NCBI GenBank assembly: GCA_900542305.1 | Contig: UQMU01000043.1 | Span: 1-14,905, forward strand | Length of the DNA stretch: 14,905 nt | Direction: 5' to 3' | DNA from: an uncultured Collinsella sp. | Lineage (GTDB): Bacteria; Actinomycetota; Coriobacteriia; Coriobacteriales; Coriobacteriaceae | In this document: positions 1 through 6,569 of the stretch, in pieces | How positions within the stretch are numbered: position 1 is the first letter of the stretch | Layout: each line of letters opens with the position of its first letter | Made by a program: the position numbers and the translations under genes | Notes under the pieces: model-generated | Told to the model about the DNA's origin: nothing | Databases searched by the model: none | Seen by the model: the letters and a program-made list of their open reading frames with translations, nothing else

Positions 1-32
1 GGGATTGGTCAAAATAGTTTGACTATTAGCGG

Positions 33-377
33 CTAAAATCGCCCGGCGCTAACAGGAATCTCGGGTTCCTCTTCATTGTATGATTTCACACTGAAAGAGA
101 CGTGATCATTGCCCTTTCCGCCAAGCTCCTTCTTAAGCAGTTCTTCTAGCTCCGGCACGACCACATTCGCTGTTTTTGATAAGGCCAGGTCGATGACGTC
201 CGGTGTGAAGAAGTTGTCCGAGATAAGGCCGCACAGAGGGCAGTGGATATCTAGGACGGAATCACTCTCATACTCATCAACGACGACTTTGAATAGCTCT
301 CCGCAGTTCGGACATTGGAAAAGTACGCAGCCGTCTTCATCGGAAGGTATCGAGATGTTGAACCGAAGGTTGTCCAT
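33..377 (-). CDS. Small zinc-ribbon hypothetical protein (114 aa)
   Basis: I do not recognise the family. Two cysteine knuckles are visible, CPNC at residues 22-25 and CPLC at 46-49, which fits a single zinc ribbon in the first 50 residues. The remainder (about 60-114) is acidic and lysine-rich with a predicted helix around VPELEELLKKEL. There is no signal peptide or membrane segment. The start ATG (375-377) is preceded on the minus strand by a strong AAAGGAGG ribosome site (382-389), which supports real translation. It lies 20 bp after the frame-corrected end of the gene at 398-867, so the two probably formed one minus-strand operon. Codon use is less GC-rich than in the core genes to the right. 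The zinc site is inferred from the cysteines; the function is unknown. Confidence 0.7.
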   Translation of the reverse strand: MDNLRFNISIPSDEDGCVLFQCPNCGELFKVVVDEYESDSVLDIHCPLCGLISDNFFTPDVIDLALSKTANVVVPELEELLKKELGGKGNDHVSFSVKSYNEEEPEIPVSAGRF

Positions 378-397
378 ATTGCCTCCTTTCAGGAAAT

Positions 398-867
398 CTA
401 ATCGATAATATCTTGACTTCGGGGTAAATAACGTAACGCCTCAAGGCGTCCGTGGAGCTCGGAATCGTCGTTAATTCGCCCAACGAATCCAAGGGCCTCG
501 AGCAGCTTTCGGACCCTTGTTATATCCGCGCATGGGGTGCCTCACGTATTGATTGTAATGGGAAACCGCTGCTACCGTAGTGGATTGATGTTTCGGTTTC
601 GTCCATAGAATCGCACAGTTTAAACAGCCTGGAGCGATCTATTGTCTGATATGCGACTTCGTTGAGCTCTTTCATCATGAGGCGATTAAGTATGAACAAG
701 GCACCCATTGATTCAATTACGATCGCGTCGGAAATGTTGGTGTAACCGCACGGCTGCTTCATCCATCCTTTCCGAGTGATCTCGCCAAATTGCCCGTCCG
801 GGAGAACAATGGATCGAGCGTTGCGCCCCGCTCCCAGGGGTGCGGCGCTCCTGATTAAACTGTTCAC
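398..867 (-). pseudogene. Frameshifted hypothetical gene (115 aa frame plus displaced C-terminus)
   Basis: The open frame runs from a GTG at 865-867 to a stop at 520-522 (115 aa). The preceding AGGGG could be its ribosome site. Downstream, the frame offset by one base encodes a continuous, protein-like stretch (DITRVRKLLEALGF, later ALRYLPRSQDIID) ending at a TAG at 398-400, 20 bp before the next gene's start. That second frame has no usable start of its own. The switch must fall between 520 and 542, where the plus strand has a GGGG run at 534-537. One extra base there would join both parts into about 156 residues. This suggests a one-base deletion, or a sequencing error. I do not recognise the family; no signal peptide or membrane helix is evident. 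It may be a decaying accessory gene. Confidence 0.45.
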
Positions 868-873
868 TTTTAA

Positions 874-1071
874 ATGACCCCTGTGCTCAATTCTCTGTGG
901 CTATTTGAGGAGGATGAGCTCGATTTAAGTGAGTTGCTCGAGTATCTGAGGGCGCTCATCACGGACGATCGCAAGATAATCCACGGTAATAGCGAGCTAA
1001 AACGGCTTATTAGAATGTATGATTTTCTTAAGTACAAGAAGGCCTTCGACATATCGGCTACTAGTGAGTAA
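874..1071 (+). CDS. Short hypothetical protein (65 aa)
   Basis: This short ORF has a charged, helical composition after the first ten residues (EEDELDLSELLEYLRAL, then SELKRLIRMYDFLKYKK), which looks more like protein than chance sequence. Against it, there is no recognisable ribosome site before the ATG at 874. An in-frame stop (TAA 871-873) sits directly upstream, and the start is only 6 bp from the GTG of the opposite-strand gene, leaving no room for divergent promoters. It may be the surviving end of a longer gene. No family is recognised. Confidence 0.35.
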   Translation: MTPVLNSLWLFEEDELDLSELLEYLRALITDDRKIIHGNSELKRLIRMYDFLKYKKAFDISATSE

Positions 1072-1077
1072 TCCCAC

Positions 1078-1362
1078 CTAGCGTCTATGAAGAAGGCCGT
1101 CTTTGTAAACTATGGCATCTGAGCGTATAGTGCGAACACCACGTGCAAATGCATACTTAATATAACGCTTTCTGCTTGAAATCACAATGGTGTCTGTTTC
1201 GACCTGCCAATCAAGGGAAGATGGTGTAGAGTATCTTCCTGCAATACAAAAGCTCTTTGGGAGCTTTAAGGGTGACGCTTTCAAACTGAGAGTCTTGCCC
1301 TTTTTTATGCGTGCAATGCCTGATATGCTAGCCAGACATCGTTTGATTTGGTTGAAAATCAT
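1078..1362 (-). CDS. Doubtful hypothetical ORF (94 aa)
   Basis: This is a basic, Ile/Lys/Arg/Ser-rich minus-strand frame that ends tail-to-tail with the 874-1071 ORF. The C-terminal half (SSLDWQVETDTIVISSRK onwards) has an alternating beta-like pattern. No ribosome site precedes the ATG at 1360-1362. No family is recognised. A 63-residue plus-strand frame (1187-1378) covers the same DNA and looks less protein-like. It may be a fragment of a decayed gene or non-coding. Confidence 0.22.
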   Translation of the reverse strand: MIFNQIKRCLASISGIARIKKGKTLSLKASPLKLPKSFCIAGRYSTPSSLDWQVETDTIVISSRKRYIKYAFARGVRTIRSDAIVYKDGLLHRR

Positions 1363-1413
1363 GTGTGTCTTGATTTGAATTACATGATTGTCGCTTGCCT
1401 CAAATTTGCAGCT

Positions 1414-1488
1414 TTGACTTACGGATTGATAATCAGTAGCCTATCTAAAAAGCGGTATTGACGAGGGTAACCTACGGGTCCCGCGTCC
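1414..1488 (+). other. Gene-free stretch with weak promoter-like motifs before an orphan terminator
   Basis: No ORF is supported here. TTGCAG (1406-1411), a 16-bp spacer and GATAAT (1428-1433) form a weak promoter-like pair. A transcript from it would run about 100 nt into the strong terminator at 1489-1536. A short non-coding RNA is therefore possible, but I see no sequence that identifies one. Confidence 0.2.
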
Positions 1489-1536
1489 AGAGGAAAGGCG
1501 GCTGTCCTTCTTGGGATGGCTGCCTTTCCTCTTTTT
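1489..1536 (+). terminator. Strong intrinsic terminator without an obvious gene
   Basis: The arms AGAGGAAAGGC (1489-1499) and GCCTTTCCTCT (1522-1532) pair perfectly. The stem continues inward over 1500-1507 and 1514-1521 with a few G-U pairs, about 19 bp in all, around a 6-nt loop. A run of five T (1532-1536) follows. No supported plus-strand gene ends just before it. Confidence 0.75.
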
Positions 1537-1546
1537 AGGAACCGCG

Positions 1547-1699
1547 ATGGCGGCTGACCGGGAGACCTACCGCGGCGACCTCTCTGGCGTCCCTGAAGAT
1601 TTGCATGGCCCCCTGTCTTCTTTGGACTTTCATGAGATAGAAACGACTGGGGTTGGGAACAAGATGGATGCGCTTCTTAGTTACATAGCTGCTTTTTAA
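1547..1699 (+). CDS. Doubtful small ORF (50 aa)
   Basis: The ATG at 1547 follows a TAGGA (1536-1540) at suitable distance, just after the terminator U-run. The 50-residue product (MAADRETYRGDLSGVPEDLH and onward) is acidic and matches nothing I recognise. An in-frame TTG at 1511 lies inside the terminator hairpin and is an unlikely start. Support rests only on the ribosome-site spacing. Confidence 0.2.
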   Translation: MAADRETYRGDLSGVPEDLHGPLSSLDFHEIETTGVGNKMDALLSYIAAF

Positions 1700-1727
1700 G
1701 AGCTGCTCCCTAAAAGTGAAGATAATT

Positions 1728-1842
1728 TCTACTTGTGGCAGAGCCTGTAGACAAACAAGGGATATCGGCTAAATTAAAGTCAATTGCGGTGGGAGCCTTC
1801 GGGCGACACCTGAAGAGGGTTGATGCGTCGGCCCTCTTTTTT
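1728..1842 (+). ncRNA. Candidate structured small RNA: stacked hairpins ending in a terminator
   Basis: Three helices follow one another. Hairpin 1: TCTAC (1728-1732) pairs with GTAGA (1747-1751), with GGC/GCC inside. Hairpin 2: GGTG (1788-1791) pairs with CACC (1807-1810), followed by a GGA/GA internal loop that could form tandem G-A pairs, and GCC/GGC closed by a TTCG tetraloop. Hairpin 3 is the terminator at 1814-1842. No ORF occupies the stretch. A clear promoter is not visible; GATAAT at 1721-1726 is only a possible -10. I could not match it to a riboswitch or known RNA class, so the RNA is inferred from structure alone. Confidence 0.35.
1814..1842 (+). terminator. Intrinsic terminator
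   Basis: AGAGGG (1814-1819) pairs with CCCTCT (1832-1837) around a 12-nt loop, followed by six T (1837-1842). It would end the candidate small RNA described at 1728-1842. Confidence 0.6.
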
Positions 1843-1847
1843 GTTTG

Positions 1848-1889
1848 GATGTAAGATTCGGCCTGTCAAAACTTACATCTCAATTGAGA
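1848..1889. repeat. Inverted repeat overlapping a 12-bp palindrome
   Basis: GATGTAAG (1848-1855) is repeated inverted as CTTACATC (1872-1879). The right arm runs into a perfect 12-bp palindrome, TCTCAATTGAGA (1878-1889). It could be a protein-binding site, but no linked gene supports this. Confidence 0.3.
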
Positions 1890-1909
1890 ATAGGCGAAAT
1901 TGCGTGCGA

Positions 1910-2194
1910 TTATCTGCTTGTATGCAACTTTGCTGACGTGTTGTTGGTAAGTCTAAGTTCGCAACGGGTTCTTGGCAGAGGATTGACCGGGATTGTGAAT
2001 TGCGACTCTTCGAGACGCGGCACCGAGGCCTTCCTGGATAAGTCCGTGAGGCTGCCGCTCAGGTCAAGTTCTGCATGGCCGTATTCTTCGATTATGCAGC
2101 CAGGGTGATTCTCGTCTGGTAAAACTGGCCGCGAAGTGATTATCACTCGACGTGTCTCAAGTGACTCATTAGTTTCCACGCGTTTCTCTATCAT
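1910..2194 (-). CDS. Doubtful hypothetical ORF (94 aa)
   Basis: This minus-strand frame occupies the stretch before the LacI gene. Its composition (ETRRVIITSRPVLPDENHPG, then IEEYGHAELDLSGSLTDL) is not obviously random. However, there is no ribosome site before the ATG at 2192-2194 and I recognise no family. It may be a gene remnant. An overlapping plus-strand frame (1845-2108) looks no better. If neither is real, 1843-2227 is non-coding apart from the inverted repeat at 1848-1889. Confidence 0.2.
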   Translation of the reverse strand: MIEKRVETNESLETRRVIITSRPVLPDENHPGCIIEEYGHAELDLSGSLTDLSRKASVPRLEESQFTIPVNPLPRTRCELRLTNNTSAKLHTSR

Positions 2195-2227
2195 GTAATC
2201 GCTACGTCATGCGGTCGTTCGCACGGG

Positions 2228-2251
2228 TATCATGTTGAAAGCGATTTCAAC
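2228..2251 (+). promoter_or_regulatory. LacI-type operator just after a -10-like hexamer, before the regulator gene
   Basis: TTGAAAGCGATTTCAA (2235-2250; GTTG...CAAC when extended to 2234-2251) is a near-perfect palindrome with the central CG typical of LacI-family operators. It directly follows TATCAT (2228-2233), a plausible -10 hexamer. Its core TGAAAGCGATTTCA differs at only two positions from the two operators before the permease gene, which implies autoregulation by the adjacent regulator. No convincing -35 is visible. Confidence 0.65.
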
Positions 2252-2264
2252 GACGGGGGTACTC

Positions 2265-3245
2265 GTGGTAAAGATGAAGGATGTCGCCGAGCTGGCGGGT
2301 GTTTCGAACGCCGCGGTTTCGCGCTATCTCAACGGTGGATATATCTCGGCTGATAAGGCCGAGCGCATTAAACAGGCGATCGAGCAGACCGGCTATGTGC
2401 GGTCCAACCAGGCTCGTGCCTTGCGTACCGGCTCTACCAAGCTCATCGGTGTCATCGTGCCTAAGATTAACTCCGAGTCGGTGAGCCGAATTACCGCAGG
2501 CATTGGCCAGGTGCTTGGTCGCCGCGGGTATCAGATGTTGCTCGCCAACACCGACAACGTTGCCGAGCGTGAGCTCGAGTACCTCGACTTGTTCCAGAAC
2601 CACCCGGTCGATGGCATCGTGCTGGTAGCGACCATGATTACCGATGAGCATCGTGCGGCTATTGCATCGTGCCGCGTGCCCATTGTGCTGATTGGCCAAA
2701 ACGTCGAGGGCGCGGCCTGCGTCTACCATGACGATTACGAGGCGGCATATGAGCTGGGCCATGCGCTCGTGGGGCGCGTGGAGGGAAAGATCGCCTACAT
2801 CGGTGTTACCGAAGAAGACCGCGCCGCGGGCTACGACCGACGCCGTGGCTTTGAGGCAGGCTTGCTGGCTGCGGGGGTTGTGCTCGATCCCCACCTGGTG
2901 CGTCGTGGCTCCTTCGCGCTCGACTCGGGATATCGTGCGGCGCGCGAGTTGTTGGCCGACGTGCCCGACGTCTCGTTTATCGCCTGCGCGACCGATACCA
3001 TGGCCGCCGGCGCCCTGCGCGCTCTTGATGAGGCGCGTGGCGTGGGCGAGGGCTTACATCGCGTGAGCGGATTTGGCGACAACGCGTTTTTGCGCGCGCT
3101 GACGGGCGGCATTCCCACCGTCCATTATGGCTATCTGACCAGTGGCGTCGAGGCCACCAATATGCTGCTCGACACGCTCGATGGCGTGGAAGGGGAGGGC
3201 GGCCTGCGTACGCTCAAGCTCGGTCATCAGCTTATGAATGTCTAG
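2265..3245 (+). CDS. scrR: LacI-family transcriptional regulator, probable sucrose-locus repressor
   Basis: A DNA-binding regulator of the LacI/GalR family, about 326 aa. The N-terminus holds the helix-turn-helix and hinge helix (MKDVAELAGVSNAAVSRYLN, residues 4-23). A periplasmic-binding-protein-like effector domain follows from about residue 60 (KLIGVIVPKINSES, later PVDGIVLVA and ACATDTMAAGALRAL). I chose the GTG at 2265 because GGGGG (2255-2259) sits 5 nt upstream. An upstream in-frame ATG (2232) overlaps the -10 and operator, so it is unlikely to be the start. The ATG at 2274 is an alternative. The permease gene follows 182 bp later on the same strand. Shared operators suggest it represses both itself and the uptake genes, with sucrose or a phosphorylated derivative as likely inducer. 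The name scrR rests on context; effector specificity cannot be read from the sequence. Confidence 0.88.
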   Translation: MVKMKDVAELAGVSNAAVSRYLNGGYISADKAERIKQAIEQTGYVRSNQARALRTGSTKLIGVIVPKINSESVSRITAGIGQVLGRRGYQMLLANTDNVAERELEYLDLFQNHPVDGIVLVATMITDEHRAAIASCRVPIVLIGQNVEGAACVYHDDYEAAYELGHALVGRVEGKIAYIGVTEEDRAAGYDRRRGFEAGLLAAGVVLDPHLVRRGSFALDSGYRAARELLADVPDVSFIACATDTMAAGALRALDEARGVGEGLHRVSGFGDNAFLRALTGGIPTVHYGYLTSGVEATNMLLDTLDGVEGEGGLRTLKLGHQLMNV

Positions 3246-3332
3246 GTTTTGGGCGCCCGCCGCTATCTTCGGACCACTGTTATTTGTCCCAAACTACCTT
3301 TCACCGGCGAAAATCTACCGTTTACCGCTATA

Positions 3333-3374
3333 TGAAAACGATTACAGTAATATGAAACTGAAAACGATTACAGT
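3333..3374 (+). promoter_or_regulatory. Tandem LacI-type operators before the sucrose permease gene
   Basis: TGAAAACGATTACAGT occurs twice as an exact direct repeat, at 3333-3348 and 3359-3374, 26 bp apart start to start. Each has an imperfect dyad around a central CG. The 14-bp core TGAAAACGATTACA matches the operator before the regulator at 12 of 14 positions. A -10-like TAATAT (3348-3353) lies between the copies, so a bound repressor would cover the promoter. TTTACC (3321-3326) is too far upstream to be a normal -35 for it, so the promoter itself is tentative. Confidence 0.7.
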
Positions 3375-3427
3375 GTAAGTGTCAAAGATGGCCGGGTGTA
3401 AAACGCCCGTTAGACGAAAGGGAAGTC

Positions 3428-4828
3428 ATGGACTACCGCAAATCAGCCCAAGAGGTGCTCGACAACATCGGTGGCGCCGGCAACGTCGTGTCGGCCGCGC
3501 ATTGCGCCACGCGTCTGCGCCTGGTGATTGCCGACAACGCAAGGGTCGACAAGGAAGCCATCGAGAATATCGACGGTGCCAAGGGCGTCTTTGAGGCCCA
3601 AGGCCAGCTCCAGATTATTTTTGGCACCGGTACCGTCAACAAGGTCTATGACGAGTTCATCGCCCTCGGCGGCATCAATGCTGCTTCCAAGGCTGAGGTC
3701 AAGGAGGCCGCGGCGCAGCAGCAGAACATCTTTATGCGCGCCATTAAGGTCCTCGGCGATATCTTCGTTCCCATCATTCCCGCCATCGTGGCTTCGGGCC
3801 TGCTGCTGGGCATCATGAGCGCCCTCAACTTTATGGCCTCCAACGGCTTTATCGCGCTCGACACCAATAACTGCATCTACAAGATTGCCGACCTGGTCTC
3901 GGGTACGTCCTTTGGCATCCTGCAGATCCTGATTGGCTACTCCGCGGCCAAGGCTTTCGGCGCTAATCCGTACCTGGGCGCCGTCGTCGGCGGCGCGTTC
4001 ATCAACTCCTCGCTGCAGAGCTCCTACACGGTCGCCTCCGAGGGCGTGCAGACCATGGTCACCGTCATCCCCGGCGTGTACAGCTTTGAGTGGGTTGGCT
4101 ATCAGGGCCACGTCATCCCCATCGTCATCGCTTGCGCGATCCTTGCCTTCCTCGAGAAGCGTCTGCACAAGATCGTTCCCGAGATGTTCGACCTCTTTGT
4201 AACCCCGCTTGTCTCCGTGTTCGTGACCGTGCTCGTGACGCTTATCGCCGTCGGTCCCGTCTTTGTGTGGGCCGAGAATGCCGTCCTCGGTCTGATCCAG
4301 GCTCTGCTCACCCTGCCCTTTGGCATCGGTTCCTTTATCGTCGGCCTGTTCTATGCCCCCACGGTCGTCACCGGTATTCACCAGATGTACACCGCCATCG
4401 ACCTGGGCCAGCTTGCCCAGTACGGCGTGACCTATTGGCTGCCCATTGCCAGTGCCGCCAACATCGCCCAGGGCGGCGCCGCGCTTGCCGTTGCCTTTAA
4501 GACCCACGATGCCAAGATCAAGGGCCTAGCGCTTCCTTCGGCTCTGTCCGCCTTCATGGGTATTACCGAGCCTGCCATCTTTGGTGTGAACCTGCGCTTC
4601 TTTAAGCCCTTCATCGCTGGCTGCATCGGCGGCGGCTGCGGCGCCCTGGTCTGCGCGCTCACCTCGCTCGCCGCTTCCGGTACGGGCGTTACGGGTATCT
4701 TCGGTATCCTGCTGTGCCTGGCCCAGCCCGTGCAGTACGCGATCATGTTTGCGGTCGCCGCGCTGGTTTCCTTTGGCGTCTCGTTTGTCCTGTACAAGGA
4801 CGAGCCCAAGGCTTCCGAGCAGGCCTAA
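3428..4828 (+). CDS. scrA: PTS sucrose-family permease, EIIBC component (466 aa)
   Basis: Inner-membrane phosphotransferase-system transporter that imports and phosphorylates a sugar, here probably sucrose to sucrose-6-phosphate. The EIIB domain spans residues 1-85, with the phosphorylation cysteine C26 in the context AAHCATRLRL. After a short linker (about 86-105), the EIIC membrane domain runs to about 456 with many hydrophobic segments. It includes the GITEPAIFG motif (378-386) typical of the glucose/sucrose superfamily and H318 in TGIHQMY. The chain ends in a short polar tail, so no EIIA domain is fused and an EIIA must be supplied elsewhere. The ATG is preceded by AAAGGGAAG. The adjacent GH32 hydrolase supports sucrose as substrate; trehalose or beta-glucosides are less likely. 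Tandem repressor operators lie upstream. Confidence 0.88.
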   Translation: MDYRKSAQEVLDNIGGAGNVVSAAHCATRLRLVIADNARVDKEAIENIDGAKGVFEAQGQLQIIFGTGTVNKVYDEFIALGGINAASKAEVKEAAAQQQNIFMRAIKVLGDIFVPIIPAIVASGLLLGIMSALNFMASNGFIALDTNNCIYKIADLVSGTSFGILQILIGYSAAKAFGANPYLGAVVGGAFINSSLQSSYTVASEGVQTMVTVIPGVYSFEWVGYQGHVIPIVIACAILAFLEKRLHKIVPEMFDLFVTPLVSVFVTVLVTLIAVGPVFVWAENAVLGLIQALLTLPFGIGSFIVGLFYAPTVVTGIHQMYTAIDLGQLAQYGVTYWLPIASAANIAQGGAALAVAFKTHDAKIKGLALPSALSAFMGITEPAIFGVNLRFFKPFIAGCIGGGCGALVCALTSLAASGTGVTGIFGILLCLAQPVQYAIMFAVAALVSFGVSFVLYKDEPKASEQA

Positions 4829-4847
4829 GAGCTTTTGATTGAAGGGT

Positions 4848-4872
4848 GCCCGCGGGTTGTATGCTCGCGGGC
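4848..4872 (+). terminator. GC-rich hairpin between permease and hydrolase genes
   Basis: GCCCGCG (4848-4854) pairs with CGCGGGC (4866-4872) around an 11-nt loop, followed only by GTTTCCC. The weak U-tract suggests a partial terminator or an RNA-stabilising hairpin between two genes of one operon. Confidence 0.4.
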
Positions 4873-4934
4873 GTTTCCCGTATCCGGTGTCGATCTCTGG
4901 CGCCTTGTTACTTTCGATCCGTTAGGACTTTGAT

Positions 4935-6473
4935 ATGTCTAATGCACTTGGCCGCGACCTTGCAAAGCTGGTTGCCGCTGTTGACGCTGCCGCCTCTGAG
5001 TGCGGCCATGGCGCGTATGGCCAGCGCTTCCATATTATGCCGCCGGCGGGCTGGCTCAACGACCCCAACGGTCTTTGCCAAGCGGGCGGCGTGTTTCACG
5101 CGTACTTCCAGTATGCCCCGTTTGATGTGAACGGTGGCGTAAAGATGTGGGGCCATGCCACAAGCCGCGACCTTATGAACTGGGAATATGTTGGCGCCCC
5201 GCTGCTGCCCGACGAGCCGTTCGATTGCCATGGCGTGTATTCAGGCTCCGCGCTTGCCGAGGACGGCCGCATTCGCGTGCTCTATACGGGCAACGTTAAG
5301 CTTTCCGATGCGGACGGCACGTACGACTACGTCAATACCGGCCGTCGCGCCGATACTGTTTATGTCGAGAGCGTTGATGGCCTTGCCGGTCGGGAGTTCA
5401 GCCAAAAGCGCGTGGTGCTGGCGTCCGATGATTATCCCGAGGATTTGACCTGCCACGTGCGTGACCCCAAGGTGTGGCGCGATGATGACGGGCGTTACCA
5501 CATGGTGCTGGGCGCGCGTCGTCGCGTGGATGGGCCGCATGTCGATAGTCGATTTTGCGCCATGCACGGCGAGGGTGCCGGGCGCGATGTGGGCGAGATC
5601 CTGGTGTATGGCTCGGCCGATATGCTGAGTTGGGAGCTCGAGAGTCGTGTGTCTACGCCCGAGCGCTTTGGCTTTATGTGGGAGTGCCCCGGCTATATCG
5701 AGCTCGATGCGAATGGCGATACCGCTGCATTTTTGTCGTTCTCGCCCCAGGGGCTCGAGGGCGGTCGTTGGGACCGCGGCAATGTGTATGCAGCGGGCTA
5801 CATGCCTGTAACGGGCGACATTACGGGTGGTGACGGTGTCTATGAGCTGGGCGAGTTCCGCCTGTGGGACGCCGGTTTTGACTTCTATGCTCCGCAGGAG
5901 TTCACGGCCGAGGACGGTCGCCACATTCTGATTGGCTGGATGGGTATGCCCGATGAGCCGACCTATGGCAACGCGCCCACCGTGGCGTGCGGCTGGCAGC
6001 ACTGCATGACGGTGCCGCGCGAGCTTACGGCCGGTGACGGCGGCGTGGTGCTGCAGCAGCCGGCGTGCGAGATCGAGCGCCATTATGCCTCGGTGCGTGT
6101 GGGGGAGGGCTCGTTGGAGGTTGACGGCGATACCTGCTTTGACCTTGCTGTCGACGGTGTCGACGGCGCGTTTACCGCGATTGTTGATGGCGAGCTGAAG
6201 CTGGCGTATGTGCCCGCCGAGGGCGGACTGCCCTCGCGCTTTGAGATGCGATTTACCGATGAGGGTCGCGCTTCTGCCGGCTGCGGTCGTACCGTGCGTT
6301 GGGAGCCCGTCGACGAGGTTCGTAACGTGCGCATTGTTGGCGATGTCTCCTCGGTCGAGGTGTTTGTGAACGATGGCGCGCTAGTGTTCTCGACGCGCAT
6401 CTATCCCGAGGCCTATGGTGTGACCGTTGACGCTCCGGGTGCGAGCGTGAACTATCACACGCTCAACATCTAG
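4935..6473 (+). CDS. scrB: GH32 sucrose-6-phosphate hydrolase / beta-fructofuranosidase (512 aa)
   Basis: A glycoside hydrolase family 32 enzyme. It should cleave sucrose-6-phosphate delivered by the PTS into glucose-6-phosphate and fructose. The three family signatures are present: WLNDPNG (40-46) with nucleophile D43, RDP (176-178) with the transition-state-stabilising aspartate D177, and WECP (249-252) with acid/base E250. The N-terminal half is the five-bladed propeller; a C-terminal beta-sandwich domain follows (about 370-512). No signal peptide is present, which fits a cytosolic hydrolase rather than a secreted fructanase. The start ATG follows AGGA (4924-4927) with 7-nt spacing, 106 bp after the permease stop and on the same strand. 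A fructokinase would complete the pathway but is not nearby. Confidence 0.9.
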   Translation: MSNALGRDLAKLVAAVDAAASECGHGAYGQRFHIMPPAGWLNDPNGLCQAGGVFHAYFQYAPFDVNGGVKMWGHATSRDLMNWEYVGAPLLPDEPFDCHGVYSGSALAEDGRIRVLYTGNVKLSDADGTYDYVNTGRRADTVYVESVDGLAGREFSQKRVVLASDDYPEDLTCHVRDPKVWRDDDGRYHMVLGARRRVDGPHVDSRFCAMHGEGAGRDVGEILVYGSADMLSWELESRVSTPERFGFMWECPGYIELDANGDTAAFLSFSPQGLEGGRWDRGNVYAAGYMPVTGDITGGDGVYELGEFRLWDAGFDFYAPQEFTAEDGRHILIGWMGMPDEPTYGNAPTVACGWQHCMTVPRELTAGDGGVVLQQPACEIERHYASVRVGEGSLEVDGDTCFDLAVDGVDGAFTAIVDGELKLAYVPAEGGLPSRFEMRFTDEGRASAGCGRTVRWEPVDEVRNVRIVGDVSSVEVFVNDGALVFSTRIYPEAYGVTVDAPGASVNYHTLNI

Positions 6474-6511
6474 GCGATTCGTCGCATATCGGCGCTATAC
6501 TGCAGCCGTTG

Positions 6512-6547
6512 CCCACGATGCGGGTAACACCCGCATCGTGGGTTTTT
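6512..6547 (+). terminator. Strong intrinsic terminator after the GH32 gene
   Basis: A perfect 14-bp stem, CCCACGATGCGGGT (6512-6525) against ACCCGCATCGTGGG (6529-6542), has a 3-nt loop and is followed by TTTTT. It ends the sucrose operon. A TATACT (6496-6501) just upstream could be a -10 reading through it towards the next gene, but no matching -35 is visible. Confidence 0.85.
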
Positions 6548-6569
6548 GTTTGTGAAGGGACGGTGCCGC

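Noticed and set aside
8..23. Short dyad GTCAAA...TTTGAC after the zinc-ribbon gene
   Set aside because: Only 6-bp arms, AT-rich, no U-run; too weak to call a terminator or operator.
1723..1751. CRISPR array
   Set aside because: Only one repeat-like copy, abnormal loop length, no spacers and no cas genes in the window.
1781..1842. T-box riboswitch, because of GGTGGGA before a terminator
   Set aside because: The full T-box consensus, specifier stem and antiterminator overlap with the terminator are missing, and no amino-acid gene follows.
3443..4507. Long minus-strand open frame (354 codons) within the permease gene
   Set aside because: Low-complexity, Asp/Gly/Val-rich shadow of a GC-rich real gene with clear PTS motifs on the plus strand.
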